Assembly (NCBI GenBank): GCA_964495905.1
Contig: CAZBWN010000056.1
Span: forward strand, 1-64,000
Direction: 5' to 3'
Length of the DNA stretch: 64,000 nt
Source: CAJBLF01 sp964495905
Lineage (GTDB): Bacteria; Patescibacteriota; Gracilibacteria; Absconditabacterales; Absconditicoccaceae
Shown: positions 44,301-54,850 of the stretch, piece after piece
How the letters are laid out: every line of letters starts with the position of its first letter
Position numbering within the stretch: position 1 is the first letter of the stretch
Notes under the pieces: generated by a model
The model's input: only the letters and a program-made list of their open reading frames with translations
Databases searched by the model: none
What the model was told of the DNA's origin: nothing
Program-made: the position numbers and the translations under genes

Positions 44301-44981
44301 TTACGGTTGAAAGAGCGTTTCAGGGACAAATACCACATTTTTCACTTCAGGAAACTGTAACGCAGTTTTTTTGATGAGATTTGAAAGGATCAGCATACGA
44401 GCAGATCATCCATCGGTAAATCCAGGAACTTCTGAAAATTGGAGTGTCAAAACGCCATCAACAGACAAATCAGTGGAAAGTAATCTAAATCACGCATTTG
44501 GAAATTCTGTGATGAATCATTGTTTTTTTTCGTTAGGAGTCAGATTTCATTTGATCAATTCATTGATCGTATCTACAAGAATATTAGTGCTTGCAGGGAA
44601 TATACGATACACAGGCAGAAGAGAAGAAAGATTTACTTGCTGTTCTGGAGCTAACTTTTGATCTTCTGTCTGATTGAAATAATATAAGGCGACCTTAGTA
44701 GGAACAGTCGTTTGGAATACAGGATTTTGTACCTGAGCTTGTTGTATCAGAGCTTCAGGTTCAGATTGAAGTTTTTGATTGATGACATCAAGTTGTGTTT
44801 TGATGATATCAAACTGATCAGTAAGACCGTCAGTGACTCCTCCCGTGAGACATACCTGTTGAGAAATACCAAATCGTGAGCCTATTTTGATACCCAATGA
44901 TTGATTGAACAATCTCATGTATGATCGAAACAAAAAAATCACGAGAAACCAAAAGAAAGTAGTCCAAAAAATCTTTTTCAT
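44301..44981 (-). CDS. GerMN-domain exported protein
   Basis: A 226-residue protein with an N-terminal membrane anchor (MKKIFWTTFFWFLVIFLF), a helical linker and a C-terminal GerMN domain (KVALYYFNQTEDQKL, FRLLSTDLSVDGVLTLQFS, RMLILSNLIKKTALQFPEV). GerMN domains occur in spore and envelope proteins and are thought to bind peptidoglycan or partner proteins. The anchor is nearly identical to that of the next small protein. UGA is glycine in several positions. Confidence 0.82.
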
Positions 44982-45101
44982 GAAAGGACAATGAAACAAT
45001 AAAAATACAAATATTGAAAGATTGAAACATTGAAAAGTTGAAAGATGACGGTATTTTTTTAACCTTCGACTTTCGACCTTCCACCTTCAACTGAAATTGT
45101 A

Positions 45102-45407
45102 TTAATTCCCAGTACCCGTAGTAACAACAGGAGTTGGAGTCGGTGTAACCGTTGGAATCATGCCACCTACAAGCGTATCAAGTTTGGTCTGCATATCAGT
45201 AAGTGTTGTTTTGATAGTATTGATACTATCAATCACTTCGTTTTGAGTACCTGTAGTAGGGACAATCTCTCCGCTAGTCGTAACAGTTGTTGTTCCAAGC
45301 CAAGTGCTTATGTTTCCTGCAATATTCGCATCAAAAAATTTAACATATATTCCAAATCAAAAAACCACCACGAGCCAAAACAAAGTAGTCCAAAGAATTT
45401 TTTTCAT
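45102..45407 (-). CDS. Small membrane-anchored protein, paralogous anchor
   Basis: A 101-residue protein: anchor MKKILWTTLFWLVVVFGFG, close to that of the GerMN protein, a helical part (VIDSINTIKTTLTDMQTKLD) and a Pro/Thr/Val-rich tail (PTVTPTPTPVVTTG). Probably co-transcribed with the GerMN gene. Function unknown. Confidence 0.7.
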
Positions 45408-45472
45408 GATTTTTATTATAAAAAGTAAAATAAGAATGAGGAAACTTTAGTGTTTTTATCACTAAAATCAAA

Positions 45473-47419
45473 TTAAAAAAAAATCTTCCAAAGAAGAATT
45501 TTTTTAATGGGGAGACTTAATAATTTGCGCGTAATTGATTCATTGAAAGAATTAGCCCTTTGTACAGCGCATAAACGGCTAGTTTTACTATAAAGAGAAG
45601 TTTTGTTGGTTTTTTGGTTTCATCCTTGTATTTCGTTGTTTTCTATGTCTGGATTGCCTCAACCCCAATTATCAAAATTAGGACCGTCATTCTTATCAGA
45701 AAAATCCTGTTTAAGCATCTCTTTAAAGAAGTCTTGAGGAAGTTTGAATATAACTTCAATTCGGTATGGGATATATTGATTGTCCTTTTTCTTTCACGAA
45801 ATAGACTTACCCTTTTCTCTTGGTTTTGAATGAATAATTATCTCATCAATAATGTAATGTAAGAGCTTTTTTGTGTCATCTTTATTACTAAAAATTTTAT
45901 CCAAATTCTGGCTTAATTCCTTTAACACAGAAAAGGATTTGATATATATCTTCTCATCAACTTGTCATCTTATCTCAATTTCTGTTTTGCTGATTTCTGA
46001 ATTTATAGTTGATATTTCTTTTGTCTCTTCAGAGAGCTTTCAAAGACGCTTTTTGAATTCATCTTTATCAATAAGTCACTCTGTTAATAAATCGACTAAA
46101 ATATCTTTTTTACTTAGTATTTTGTCTCTCTTTTCTACAAGTTCACATAATCTTTCTTCTAATCTTCTCTTCTTATTTTCATTAAATTTGGAATTTTTAA
46201 CAAATTTTTCTATAAGCTCTGGCTTTTGAATAAGTGCTTTCAAATTATCAACTATAAAATCTTCCAAGTCGTTTTTTCCCAAAGGAATAACATCACATCT
46301 TGGATTATGCTTTCTTCAATCTTTACCATTACATTGATAACAAGGACGACCATTATCTGTCTTTCCTTTCCACCAAAGCATTCATCTTGGTCTATGCTCC
46401 TTACAATGGTCACACTTCAAAAGCCCTGAAAGGATATAATTTTCATTAGAATTTTTATAATCTCATTTTTTTTCAAGTCTTTTTTGTGCTTTTAAGAAAG
46501 TCTCCTCATCAATAATAGGCGTATGTGTAAATTCTGATGAAACCCGTTCTTCTTTGGGAAGAGCCTTTTGTGTGCCTTTTCTTTTTTTACCAGTTCTAGT
46601 GAAACTTTTTTGTTTATCCTTAACGAATTTTGTTTTATTATAGTATAATTTTCATATATAAATCTCATCACCTAATATCTTTCTTATTGTATTATCTCAC
46701 CATTTATACAGGTCTTTTACTCATCTTCCATTTTTCCCTTGTCTTACTCAAGGAATTGAGACCTTTCAATCGCTTAATCTTCTACAAATTTCTGTGACTG
46801 TAAGTCAATCATATACATACCAATCAAAGATTTTTTTGATAATGTCTGCTTCTTTTTCATCAATACTTGATGGTCTTTTTGTGTCTGGGTCTCTGATGTA
46901 TCAGTATTTATCTTGCATCCAAGTACCTTTTTTCATAGAAGAACTTCTTCCATCAGATGTTCTTTCTAAGATTAGCTCCCTTTCAAACTCAGCAAAAGCT
47001 CACATCATAGTAAACATAAATCTTCACATTGATTCGCTAGTATTGAATATCTCTTTCGCTGACCTAAAACCAATACCACTCGCTTCAAGTCTTTCTGCTA
47101 TCTCAAATAATATAGTGGCTTTTCTGGCAAATCTATCTAATTTATAAACTATTACCGTATCGAAAGGTTTGTGTGAGGTACTTTCTATGTCGTCAAATAA
47201 TTGAGATAATGCGGTTCTGTCATCAATTTCATCAGCACCACTTACTGCCGAATCGGTATATATGTATCTCTCTCAAGCAAACTCTAACTGGTCATTATGC
47301 AAATCAATGTATTTCATAATGGTCTCTTTCTGCAAATCCTCTCAGTACATCTCTGCCTGTTCTTTTGAACTTACACGAATATATAGAGCCGCGCGTTGTT
47401 TTTCTTTTATCTCTGCCAT
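45473..47419 (-). CDS. Large serine recombinase
   Basis: A 648-residue site-specific recombinase. Resolvase domain: AALYIRVSSKEQ (catalytic Ser ~18), VYKLDRFARK, MGAFAEFERELILERT. Recombinase domain: GYIRDPD, IRKILGDEIYMGKLYY. Zinc ribbon: CDHC with CYQC and a final CDV, then a long coiled coil (~430-520). Over thirty UGA are glycine. The frame continues to 45473 past the normal end, so the last ~40 residues run through a hairpin that could be a terminator (45479-45506). It marks the left side of an accessory island. Confidence 0.93.
45479..45506. terminator. Possible bidirectional terminator
   Basis: AAAAATCTTC-CAAA-GAAGAATTTTT with A-run on the left and T-run on the right, at the 3' end of the serine recombinase frame and 70 bases from the small anchored protein's start. 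Confidence 0.5.
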
Positions 47420-47776
47420 TGTATAAAAACACATTGAAAAATATAAATTTTTTACGCATAATTATATATTTATATAACTTGAAAACAATTCATTTTCTAC
47501 TAGTTTTCATCATATTTTATATTCTTTTGGAAATAGCATAACTCTATTTGGTTTTCTGAAATAAACAGATATTTTTATCTGAAGTTATATTTTTATTGTC
47601 CAAAAAAATTATCATTGTTTCTTGTAATTTCTCTGCCAATGATAATTGGGATTTCTCAGCATACTTCCTCTAATCTTTTGATTCATTACTTAGAAAGCAC
47701 TTTCTGGAACTTTTTTTAATAGTTTGCGCTTGTATTTTTAAGACAAATCAATAGTAACTGGCTATCCACCAACTAT
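47420..47776. other. Intergenic region upstream of the serine recombinase
   Basis: AT-rich, no supported gene. It holds the promoter side of the recombinase and, being next to its start, is a likely place for an attachment site. A 16-bp sequence TTATATAACTTGAAAA at 47470 recurs at 53731, but AT bias makes that weak evidence. Confidence 0.4.
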
Positions 47777-47853
47777 GGTGGCTGTAGCTCAGTTGGTAGA
47801 GTAGCGGACTGTGACTCCGCCTGTCGCGGGTTCAAATCCCGTCAGCCACCCCA
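47777..47853 (+). tRNA. tRNA-His(GTG) with encoded CCA
   Basis: Extra 5' G (G-1) at 47777 pairs with C73; acceptor GTGGCTG/CAGCCAC; anticodon arm GCGGA-CTGTGAC-TCCGC gives GTG; T arm GCGGG-TTCAAAT-CCCGT. CCA is encoded at 47851-47853, unlike tRNA-Leu in this window. Confidence 0.96.
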
Positions 47854-47871
47854 TTCCACCTAGTAAAATTG

Positions 47872-47894
47872 AAATCGCATTAGGCGATTTTTTT
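47872..47894 (+). terminator. Rho-independent terminator after tRNA-His
   Basis: AATCGC-ATTAG-GCGATT followed by T-run. Confidence 0.8.
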
Positions 47895-47896
47895 AA

Positions 47897-48937
47897 TTAT
47901 TCAAAAAACTTAATATCAACCAATGACATACTTTCTCAGTTCAATTCCCAAATACATTCATATTCAGTTCTAAGTTGTGCTCAAAAAGAATTTTGGGAAT
48001 CAACAAAGGAATCTGCGACCATTGTTTCTCATTTTAGCCTAAATCTTAAACTTACCCAGGGAAAGTCTGCAGAGCTAGGAGACACTAACATACTTTTAAC
48101 TCACTCCTTACATTCATATGTTAAATCACTTTTTTCCGCGAGAGTAAGATTGTTTATCTTATCTTTCAAAAGTTTTTCTGGACTATTATTGTATATTTCA
48201 TCTCTTTTTTTAATCTCTTCATACTCTTTTTCTAGTTGAGCATTCTGCGCCTCTTCCTCTTTATCTTGTTGTATTTCCTCGGCTGTTTTTTCTCTTTCTA
48301 TGATAAACTCCTTTTCAGAAGACCAAAACTTATTTTGTCCCTTGATATATACTGTTGTGGTTGGCATATCTAAGGCAACAAATTGACTGAAATGAGTTGT
48401 CCCGCTTGATGGCAATTGAGAAGTATATTCTCCAAATAAATCTTTAAAATATACTGTATCAGCATTATAAACATTATACTCCAAGGTTGTTCCAGTTCAT
48501 TTTATTACTCAACTTAAATTTGAAATCATTTGTATTTCTACTTGTGGTGTCTTTTCTTTTTCAATAGCTTGCTCTGCCGTCCGTCTATTTTGTATTTCTT
48601 CTACATTGCTAGCCTCTCGTCTATCTACTAGAATTGTAATATATGATATTAGTGCCATAACTATGGGTACGAAAAGTATGACAGTAAATATAATCCTTGT
48701 CTGGAATTCTTTGAAGTTTTTAAATCTATTTATGATTTCGTTAAGTGTTGTTGCGTTGCCACCTTTCCATATCCACGCTATCAATGGGAAAGCTAAGGCA
48801 AGAAACAATCCTCAAATCATTCCATTCCACAACAAAAGTATCCCTATAATCCCTATCATTGGCAGTCCTACCACACAAAGAATACTATGATTAAAATTTT
48901 CATCTAACCAAGTTTTATGGGTTTTGGATTTAGTCAT
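47897..48937 (-). CDS. Membrane protein with coiled linker and small C-terminal domain
   Basis: A 346-residue protein. Three or four hydrophobic segments at the N-terminus (HSILCVVGLPMIGIIGILLL, LFLALAFPLIAWIW, IIFTVILFVPIVMALISYI), a beta-rich part, an EEIQQDKEEEAQNAQLEKEY coil, and a C-terminal module with VSPSSADFPW and VDSQNSFGAQLRTEYEC, a pattern seen in small domains of phage and plasmid proteins. The start at 48937 is preferred; the frame is open to 49024. Function unknown; part of the island. Confidence 0.75.
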
Positions 48938-49457
48938 TTGTTTTTTGATAAAACTAAAAAAGGTGACATAATCGTAAGAGTCACCCGCTAGAGTAAACAG
49001 CCCGATAACCTTCAACAGATACATCGGTCGACTATGCCACCTTGTTTATCCGTTAAAAAATTATTAGACTATTTTGTAGTCTTGGGCTGTATTTATAATT
49101 CACTCTAGCGGGAGTATCTTGAGTGTATTTATATTCTCTAAAAATTCAATTGGATATGATTGCAAAATCATCAAAAACTCCAAAATCGTCAAAATCCTAT
49201 TCGCGTATGTGCTACTTTTTTTTCTGTAGGTATGGGCTTCTGAAAAATCCAAAGTTTTTCACATGTTTTATTATAAATTGGATATTTTTAATCTTTATCC
49301 TTTTGTTTTAATGGAAAAGTATCATTGAAATTTACAGTTATATAGTTATAAAACTATGAAAATAGAATACGTGTTCATGTTATATTAATAGACAGTCTCA
49401 TTTAGAGAACCCTATAGACCATATAACAAGAATTTTATTCAAAAACCTTTCATAATT
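48938..49457. other. Intergenic region with nested long-range inverted repeats
   Basis: CCCGCTAGAGT (48984-48994) pairs with ACTCTAGCGGG (49102-49112); inside it CAGCCC (48998) pairs with GGGCTG (49084); and AGACT/AGTCT form a hairpin at 49066-49082. This could be a structured leader of the minus-strand membrane gene or a recombination/replication site. Two or three nested stems are unlikely by chance. Confidence 0.45.
49156..49311 (+). CDS. Possible small membrane protein
   Basis: A 51-residue frame starting with a Ser/Lys-rich part and ending in a hydrophobic segment (FTCFIINWIFLIFILLF). It has no homologue I recognise and may be fortuitous. A GTG 33 bases upstream is an alternative start. 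Confidence 0.25.
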   Translation: MIAKSSKTPKSSKSYSRMCYFFFCRYGLLKNPKFFTCFIINWIFLIFILLF

Positions 49458-50534
49458 ATGAAAAAATGAACTATAAGAAAAATATGAGTATCGTTATTTT
49501 CTAGTGCCTGAGTTGCAGAGACTTATTTGAAAGACTCGTGAATAGATGTTGTTGTGGCAAATGAAATTGTGAAAGATAGGGCTACATTACATCAGAAAAT
49601 TTACAAAGACACACTGATGATTCAATGAGACATTATGGATAAAGAAGTTTTTAGTAAAATACTTAATAAGTCTTGAAAAGATATAGATTTTTTAATTGCA
49701 TGACCGCCATGTCAATGAGTAAGTGTAGCAGGGAAAAATAGAAATTTAAATGAAATGTTAAAGGATAGTCGCAATTACCTTATAAAAAGGGTTATTGAAT
49801 TTATAAAACTCAAAAAACCCAAATATATTATGATTGAGAATGTCCCTGCATATTTGAAATTGAAACTTCCCCACAAATGAAATCTGGCCACAATCATAGA
49901 AATACTACAAGATTGTTTTTGAAAAGAATATAATGTGGAATCCCGTGTTTTAGATTCTTCTGAATATGGTGTCCCGCAAAAGAGAACTAGAGCAATTATA
50001 AAGTTGTATAAAAAATGATTATTACGATGACGACCAAAAAAAGAAAGAAAAATAACGGTTAAAGATGCTATCTGACATTTACCGTCCTTGGAATCATGAG
50101 AAAAATCATCAATACCTCATCATTACGCTAGACAACATACAAAAGAACATGTTTTATGGATGAAACACACGCCAAGTTGACATTCTGCAATTGAAAATCT
50201 CAAATACTTCCCAGCAAAAAAAGATTGAACTCGTATAAGTTCATATGGTTCTTCTTATAGAAGAATAAAATGGGATGAACCTGCTCCTACAATTACTATG
50301 AGAAACGATGCTATTAGTTCTCAACGTAATGTACATCCATGAAAATTAAAAAAAGACTGAACATATTCTGATGCGAGAGTCTTGACCCCATTAGAACTAA
50401 TGATTCTTTCTAGTTTGCCTAAGAAATGGGCTATTCCAGTCGACACGCCAGAAAGTTTAATTAGAAAATGCCTTGGAGAATGTATTCCGCCATTACTTGT
50501 TAAAAAAGTTGTAGATTGTATTTGAAAAGCGTAA
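49458..50534 (+). CDS. C5-cytosine DNA methyltransferase 1
   Basis: Methylates cytosine at C5; 358 residues. Motif I SLFSSAGVAE, motif IV IAGPPCQG (catalytic Cys, both glycines encoded by UGA), motif VI MIENVPAYL, motif VIII VPQKRTRAII, motif IX DEPAPTITMRN, motif X GECIPPLLVKKVV. A complete enzyme. It is followed by a second methyltransferase of the same class and an endonuclease in one operon, as expected for a system with an asymmetric target that needs one enzyme per strand. Confidence 0.93.
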
Positions 50535-50577
50535 ACCTCACTGATGTAAATTTTATAAAATTTCAAAAAGAATTATT

Positions 50578-51648
50578 ATGACAGTACATAAGAAAATTAA
50601 AGCGATTTCATTATTTTCAAGTGCTGGAATAGGAGAACTATATTTTGAGGATGCTGGTATTCAGGTTGTAGTAGCTAATGAACTTATTGAAAGAAGATGC
50701 GCTCTGTATAAGTATTTTCATAAAAACACTACCATGATTCCCTGAGATATTAGAGACGAAGAAGTTAAAAAAAACATTATATCTTATATTGATAGCGATG
50801 TAAGACTATTAATTGCAACGCCCCCCTGCCAAGGATTAAGTAGTTTGTGAAAAAATAAGGTTCAAGAGCATTACGAATCTGATGAAAGAAATTACTTAAT
50901 CTTTCATATATTTGATATAATTGATTACTGAGATTTGGATTATATTTTAATAGAAAATGTTCCTAAATTTTTAAAAATGATATTCCCATATAATAAGGGA
51001 TATTTTACTCTTGAAGAAATTTTAAACCATAAGTATTCAAAAAAATATGAGATAAGTGTTAATGTTTTGGATGCAAAAGATTATTGAGTGCCACAAACAA
51101 GACAAAGAGCAATTATTAGAATGTATAAGAAACATTTGACATGGGATTTACCAAAAAAAGAGAAAGTTATAACACTTAAAGAAGCTATCTGACATTTACC
51201 ATCCTTGGAATCATGAGAAAAATCCGATAAGTATTTACACTATGTATGATTAGTTAATGAAAGATATATTGAGGCCCTAAGATACACACCTACTGGGAAA
51301 AGTGCAATGCAAAACACAATATATTATCCTAAAAAGGAAGATTGAGAAAGAATGAAATGATTCCATAATACATTTAAAAGAATGAAACGAGATGAGCCTG
51401 CTCCTACCAGAACGACCTTTTGCTGAAATGTTAATTCTCATAATAATGTACATCCATGAAAGCTAAAAAAAGACTGAACATATTCTGATGCAAGACCTCT
51501 GTCTATGTTAGAAAATTTCATAGTTTCATCGATTCCTACCACATTATCTTTACCTGATGGAATCAGTGAAACTTTCTTAAATACGGTTGTGGGGGAATGA
51601 ATTCCTCCCTTAATGTTAAAAAAAATACTTTTACCAATAACTCATTAA
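50578..51648 (+). CDS. C5-cytosine DNA methyltransferase 2
   Basis: A 356-residue paralogue of the enzyme at 49458. Motifs: SLFSSAGIGE, IATPPCQGLSS, LIENVPKFL, VPQTRQRAIIR, DEPAPTRTTF, GGIPPLMLKK-like C-terminus. Two patches are almost identical in DNA to the first gene (encoding EAIGHLPSLESGEKS and NVHPGKLKKDGTYSDAR) while the rest is diverged, so they may have exchanged sequence. Here PPCQG uses GGA, not UGA, for the last glycine. Confidence 0.92.
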
Positions 51649-51654
51649 TTTAGC

Positions 51655-53094
51655 ATGGCACATAGAGTTGAAACTCCCAAATGGATATTATACAGACATA
51701 CTAGTGATTTTTGATTAATTTGTAAAGTTGCAGGATTTCTAAAATATGAATGTAAATCGTCAATTTCTATTGAAGAAAAAATGAATCTCTTACATAAATT
51801 GCAGGAAGCTGGATTGTATAATGAGAGAAACCCTGAATTGCCTCTTGATTCTATTAATCACAGAATAAATACATTAGCAAACTATATGTTTTGATATAAA
51901 GATGTTTTATTTTGAGAAAACAAATTCTTGTTTAGTCCTCTATGAAACCTGTTTTTAAAACATATTAATGATTTTTGAAAGTTAAGTAAGATATTCCTCA
52001 CAATGTTACGATGAATGCAATATGAACACCCTCATTGAGGCAGTGACCCCATATTCCAACTATATCCTTTCCGTCTGATTTTTAAATTATTAACGGATGC
52101 AAGAATAGATTCCAAACTCTTTGTATCCGAGGTAGCATATTTGATAGTATTTATGCAAAGCATAGATAACGCTTCCTATGAAAAATTAGTAACGGAAATA
52201 ATTAAATTTAGAAAAAAATCTAATGAGGAAATTGCGCACCTTTTCCGTGAAAATGAACATGTCTATGTTAATGCAGTATATGAATGGGATTATTACACTA
52301 GCAAAGTACTGAAAAGTGCAGGGATAGTCATCAAAAATGAATGAGAGACTATTTGTAAGTTAAAACATGGCAAATCAACTTATAGGACACTAAAAAACAA
52401 TTCAGTAGAATTAAATTCGAATGTCCGTGACTATTGTTTTAAGCTATTAGAAGAGAGCCCTTATACGGCAGAGCCCCTCAAACTTAATGACCCTCAAAGA
52501 TTAAAAATAGATGTTATTAAGGAAATCTACAGCTATTATCCTACAGCCTTATTACGTGAGATAAAAGAAGAAAATTTAGAAGTAGAAAACATTCTTCAAT
52601 TGCCAAAATTAATAGAACAATACTCAAACAATAATGAATGAGAGGAAGCCTACCTATTTGAGAAAGTTCTCACAGAATGATTTAATATGTTTTATAATGT
52701 AGAAGCAAAGCTGATATGATGAGCAGGGAAAACAGACATAGAATGTCTATATTTAACCAAAAATAAAAAATTTGCTGTCGATGCAAAATCCACACAAAAT
52801 AAACTTTCCTGAATAAATGCATGAAGATTGAATCGTCACAGACAACTTATATGATGAGAATATACAATTGTTATTACTCCAAGATATGTGCCATCGGTTA
52901 AGTATGATATCATTTGAACTCAAATAGTTCTTGTTCTTGCAAGTACATTTGCTGAATATCTTTATAATCATATAAATCAAGAAAATCATAAGATAGATTA
53001 TGAAGATTTTGATTCAATCATAACCTGAAATCTCTGAACTGATATTAGTTCGTATATATCTAATCTTACATTAAGTAAATTTTGAGTTGGATAA
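51655..53094 (+). CDS. AlwI-like type IIS restriction endonuclease
   Basis: A 479-residue protein that starts six bases after the second methyltransferase. The N-terminus (PKWILYRHTSDFGLICK) and LYPFRLIFKLLTDARI recall the AlwI/BstNBI family. A PD-(D/E)xK site is visible near the C-terminus: GAGKTDIECLYL followed by KKFAVDAKST. The pairing with two m5C methyltransferases fits enzymes with an asymmetric recognition site. The exact target cannot be predicted. UGA is glycine more than twenty times, including in GGAGKTD. Confidence 0.78.
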
Positions 53095-53136
53095 TGCCAA
53101 AAACATTTTGAATAATTATTATTTAAATATAAAGTT

Positions 53137-53616
53137 ATGTCCTTATCTGAATGGTCCTTGTTTGGTATCTCATTAAACACAAGTACGAGCATAATTGCAT
53201 TGGTGCTTTTTTTGCTTGTCAGTTGGGTAATAGGATACTTTTTTGTAGAAATACTATTCTGAAGAACATACATCTTTCACTCTTCGCTAAGAAGATATAG
53301 CAAACCTTGAAGCGTTCTCACTCTTCATTGTGTGATATGGTGAATCATCATCAATGTGTTGTTTCTTATGATATCCAACTGGATACAGTGGATTTACCAC
53401 ATACTTCAAAAGAAATATATTTTTTCCTGAAACATAGCCACCAAAATTATTGAGTTTCTTACTTTGAGTGTGGAAGCAAAACTGGACATACAGATGATAG
53501 TCTTTGCTATCATATATCTATTTTTTCTTGGGCTGTTTACATTAGTGGTTGTATATCCTTTCATCAAAATTCTAAATAGAATTGCTAGATGACCTCGTCA
53601 TAGATGATATTCTTAG
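53137..53616 (+). CDS. Membrane protein at the end of the restriction operon
   Basis: A 159-residue protein with three or four membrane segments (IIALVLFLLVSWVIGYFFV, VIWGIIINVLFLMI, MIVFAIIYLFFLGLFTLVVV) and a basic end. It follows the endonuclease by 42 bases. Its stop codon TAG is the first three bases of a 20-bp direct repeat that recurs at 58477, so the end of this gene may have been created by an insertion. Function unknown. Confidence 0.7.
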
Positions 53617-53633
53617 TTAAAATTATTTTAAGT
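53614..53633. repeat. 20-bp direct repeat, left copy (candidate attachment site)
   Basis: TAGTTAAAATTATTTTAAGT occurs here and at 58477-58496. It contains the dyad TTAAAAT-T-ATTTTAA. The two copies bound the tyrosine recombinase, helicase and DUF2958 genes. Confidence 0.6.
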
Positions 53634-54007
53634 CGGCTTATCGCGTTGGTGCGTATTTTTGGACATAAAGTGTCAGGTTCCAAAACAGACCCTCCGAAAA
53701 TTTGGGAAATTAGTTGTTATGCCTGTGTAGTTATATAACTTGAAAAAGTGCTCAATCGTCATTATTGAGGCACTTTTTTTGTAAAAATTATTTAGAGAAG
53801 TAATGGTCGCACATTTTCACCGTTTCATACAAAATGTCAATCCTTGCGAATTGTGAGATATGTATTATCAGAACTATGATTTCTTTATTTTTTGTCTGTG
53901 AATAGTAGTGGGTCTATTTTTCCAAAAATGCCCAACTACCCAATTAACTGCACATATTCAAGGTTTTTGAAAATATGTCAAAGTTGTTTTATAAAATCAA
54001 ATTTTGT
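53634..54007. other. Intergenic region with a terminator
   Basis: No supported gene. A strong hairpin AAAAAGTGCTCAAT...ATTGAGGCACTTTTTTT at 53743-53780 can work as a terminator in the plus direction. The remainder shows nothing I can assign. Confidence 0.5.
53743..53780 (+). terminator. Rho-independent terminator
   Basis: 14-base arms with one bulged G, 7-nt loop and a T-run. Confidence 0.8.
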
Positions 54008-54613
54008 CTATAAATCTAACTTATTACACACATCTTTTAGTTCGTTGTCTGTAATTCATAAGTACCTTTTCGTCACTGAAAGGGAAGAATGGTTCAGGCG
54101 ATGCTGAATAAGTGACATATCTATATTTTGTTGTCTTGCTTGATAGCCCCAAGACTTACGCATAGAGTGCGTTCAATAACTTCCTTTCAGATTTATTCTA
54201 TGGCACCATCAGGAGACTAATCTTCGTGCCATACACGCTGATATTGGTTTATCTCATAACCCCTCACTTCTACTTTCAAATTTCTTTTGACGAAAGAAGA
54301 GATGATTGGCTGTGTTTTTCATTATGAATGGATAAGTCGCTTTATAAAGTTTCAGTGTCTCTTTTACTTTGGGGGTTATAAATATCTGTCCATTCTTACT
54401 TGTCTTCTGTTCCTTGACCCTGAAATCATTTTTTACATTTCCATTCTCATCAAACACATCGCCCACAGTAATTTTCAATAGGTCTGATATTCTCAGGGCA
54501 CTGTTAATTCACAACTCGAATAAAAGCAACTCTCTAAACTTTCAATCTGATTTGAGCAACTTTTTTATTAGCTCAATGTCTTTGATGTCTCTTATTGGCT
54601 CTACAATTTTCAT
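54008..54613 (-). CDS. Tyrosine recombinase (phage integrase family)
   Basis: A 201-residue catalytic-domain-only integrase. Active-site residues are present: Arg in INSALRISDLL, Lys in the KTSKNGQIFI hairpin, His-x-x-Arg in THSMRKSWG, His in IQHRLNHSS and Tyr in VTKRYLG. The N-terminal SAM-like core-binding domain of XerC/D is missing. Eight or so UGA encode glycine. It lies inside a segment bounded by 20-bp direct repeats, with a 15-bp perfect inverted repeat seven bases upstream of its start. Confidence 0.9.
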
Positions 54614-54619
54614 AGTAAT

Positions 54620-54662
54620 TTATTCAATAAAATAAAAGTTTTTTTTATATTTTATTGAATAA
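54620..54662. repeat. 15-bp perfect inverted repeat at the integrase promoter
   Basis: TTATTCAATAAAATA at 54620-54634 and its complement at 54648-54662, spacer 13 nt. It lies between the divergent integrase and helicase genes and could be an operator, a recombinase-binding site or a hairpin. Confidence 0.6.
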
Positions 54663-54850
54663 TAATGGCTGCCGTCTATTTATCAATAGCCAAAATGTCC
54701 TTCCGAATTAGAATCTCAAAGGTTGTTCAATTTAATAATAATTATATTGAATAGAGAATTTAGAAAATGGAAATGTAATGTTAATTGTATTAATAAAGCA
54801 TATACTTATAGTGAAGATAATAAAAAAATTTTACTATATAAGTTTATATT

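Noticed and set aside
47470..53746. 16-bp direct repeat TTATATAACTTGAAAA as attachment sites of the serine recombinase
   Set aside because: In such AT-rich DNA a match of this length within 64 kb is expected about once by chance, and nothing else supports it.
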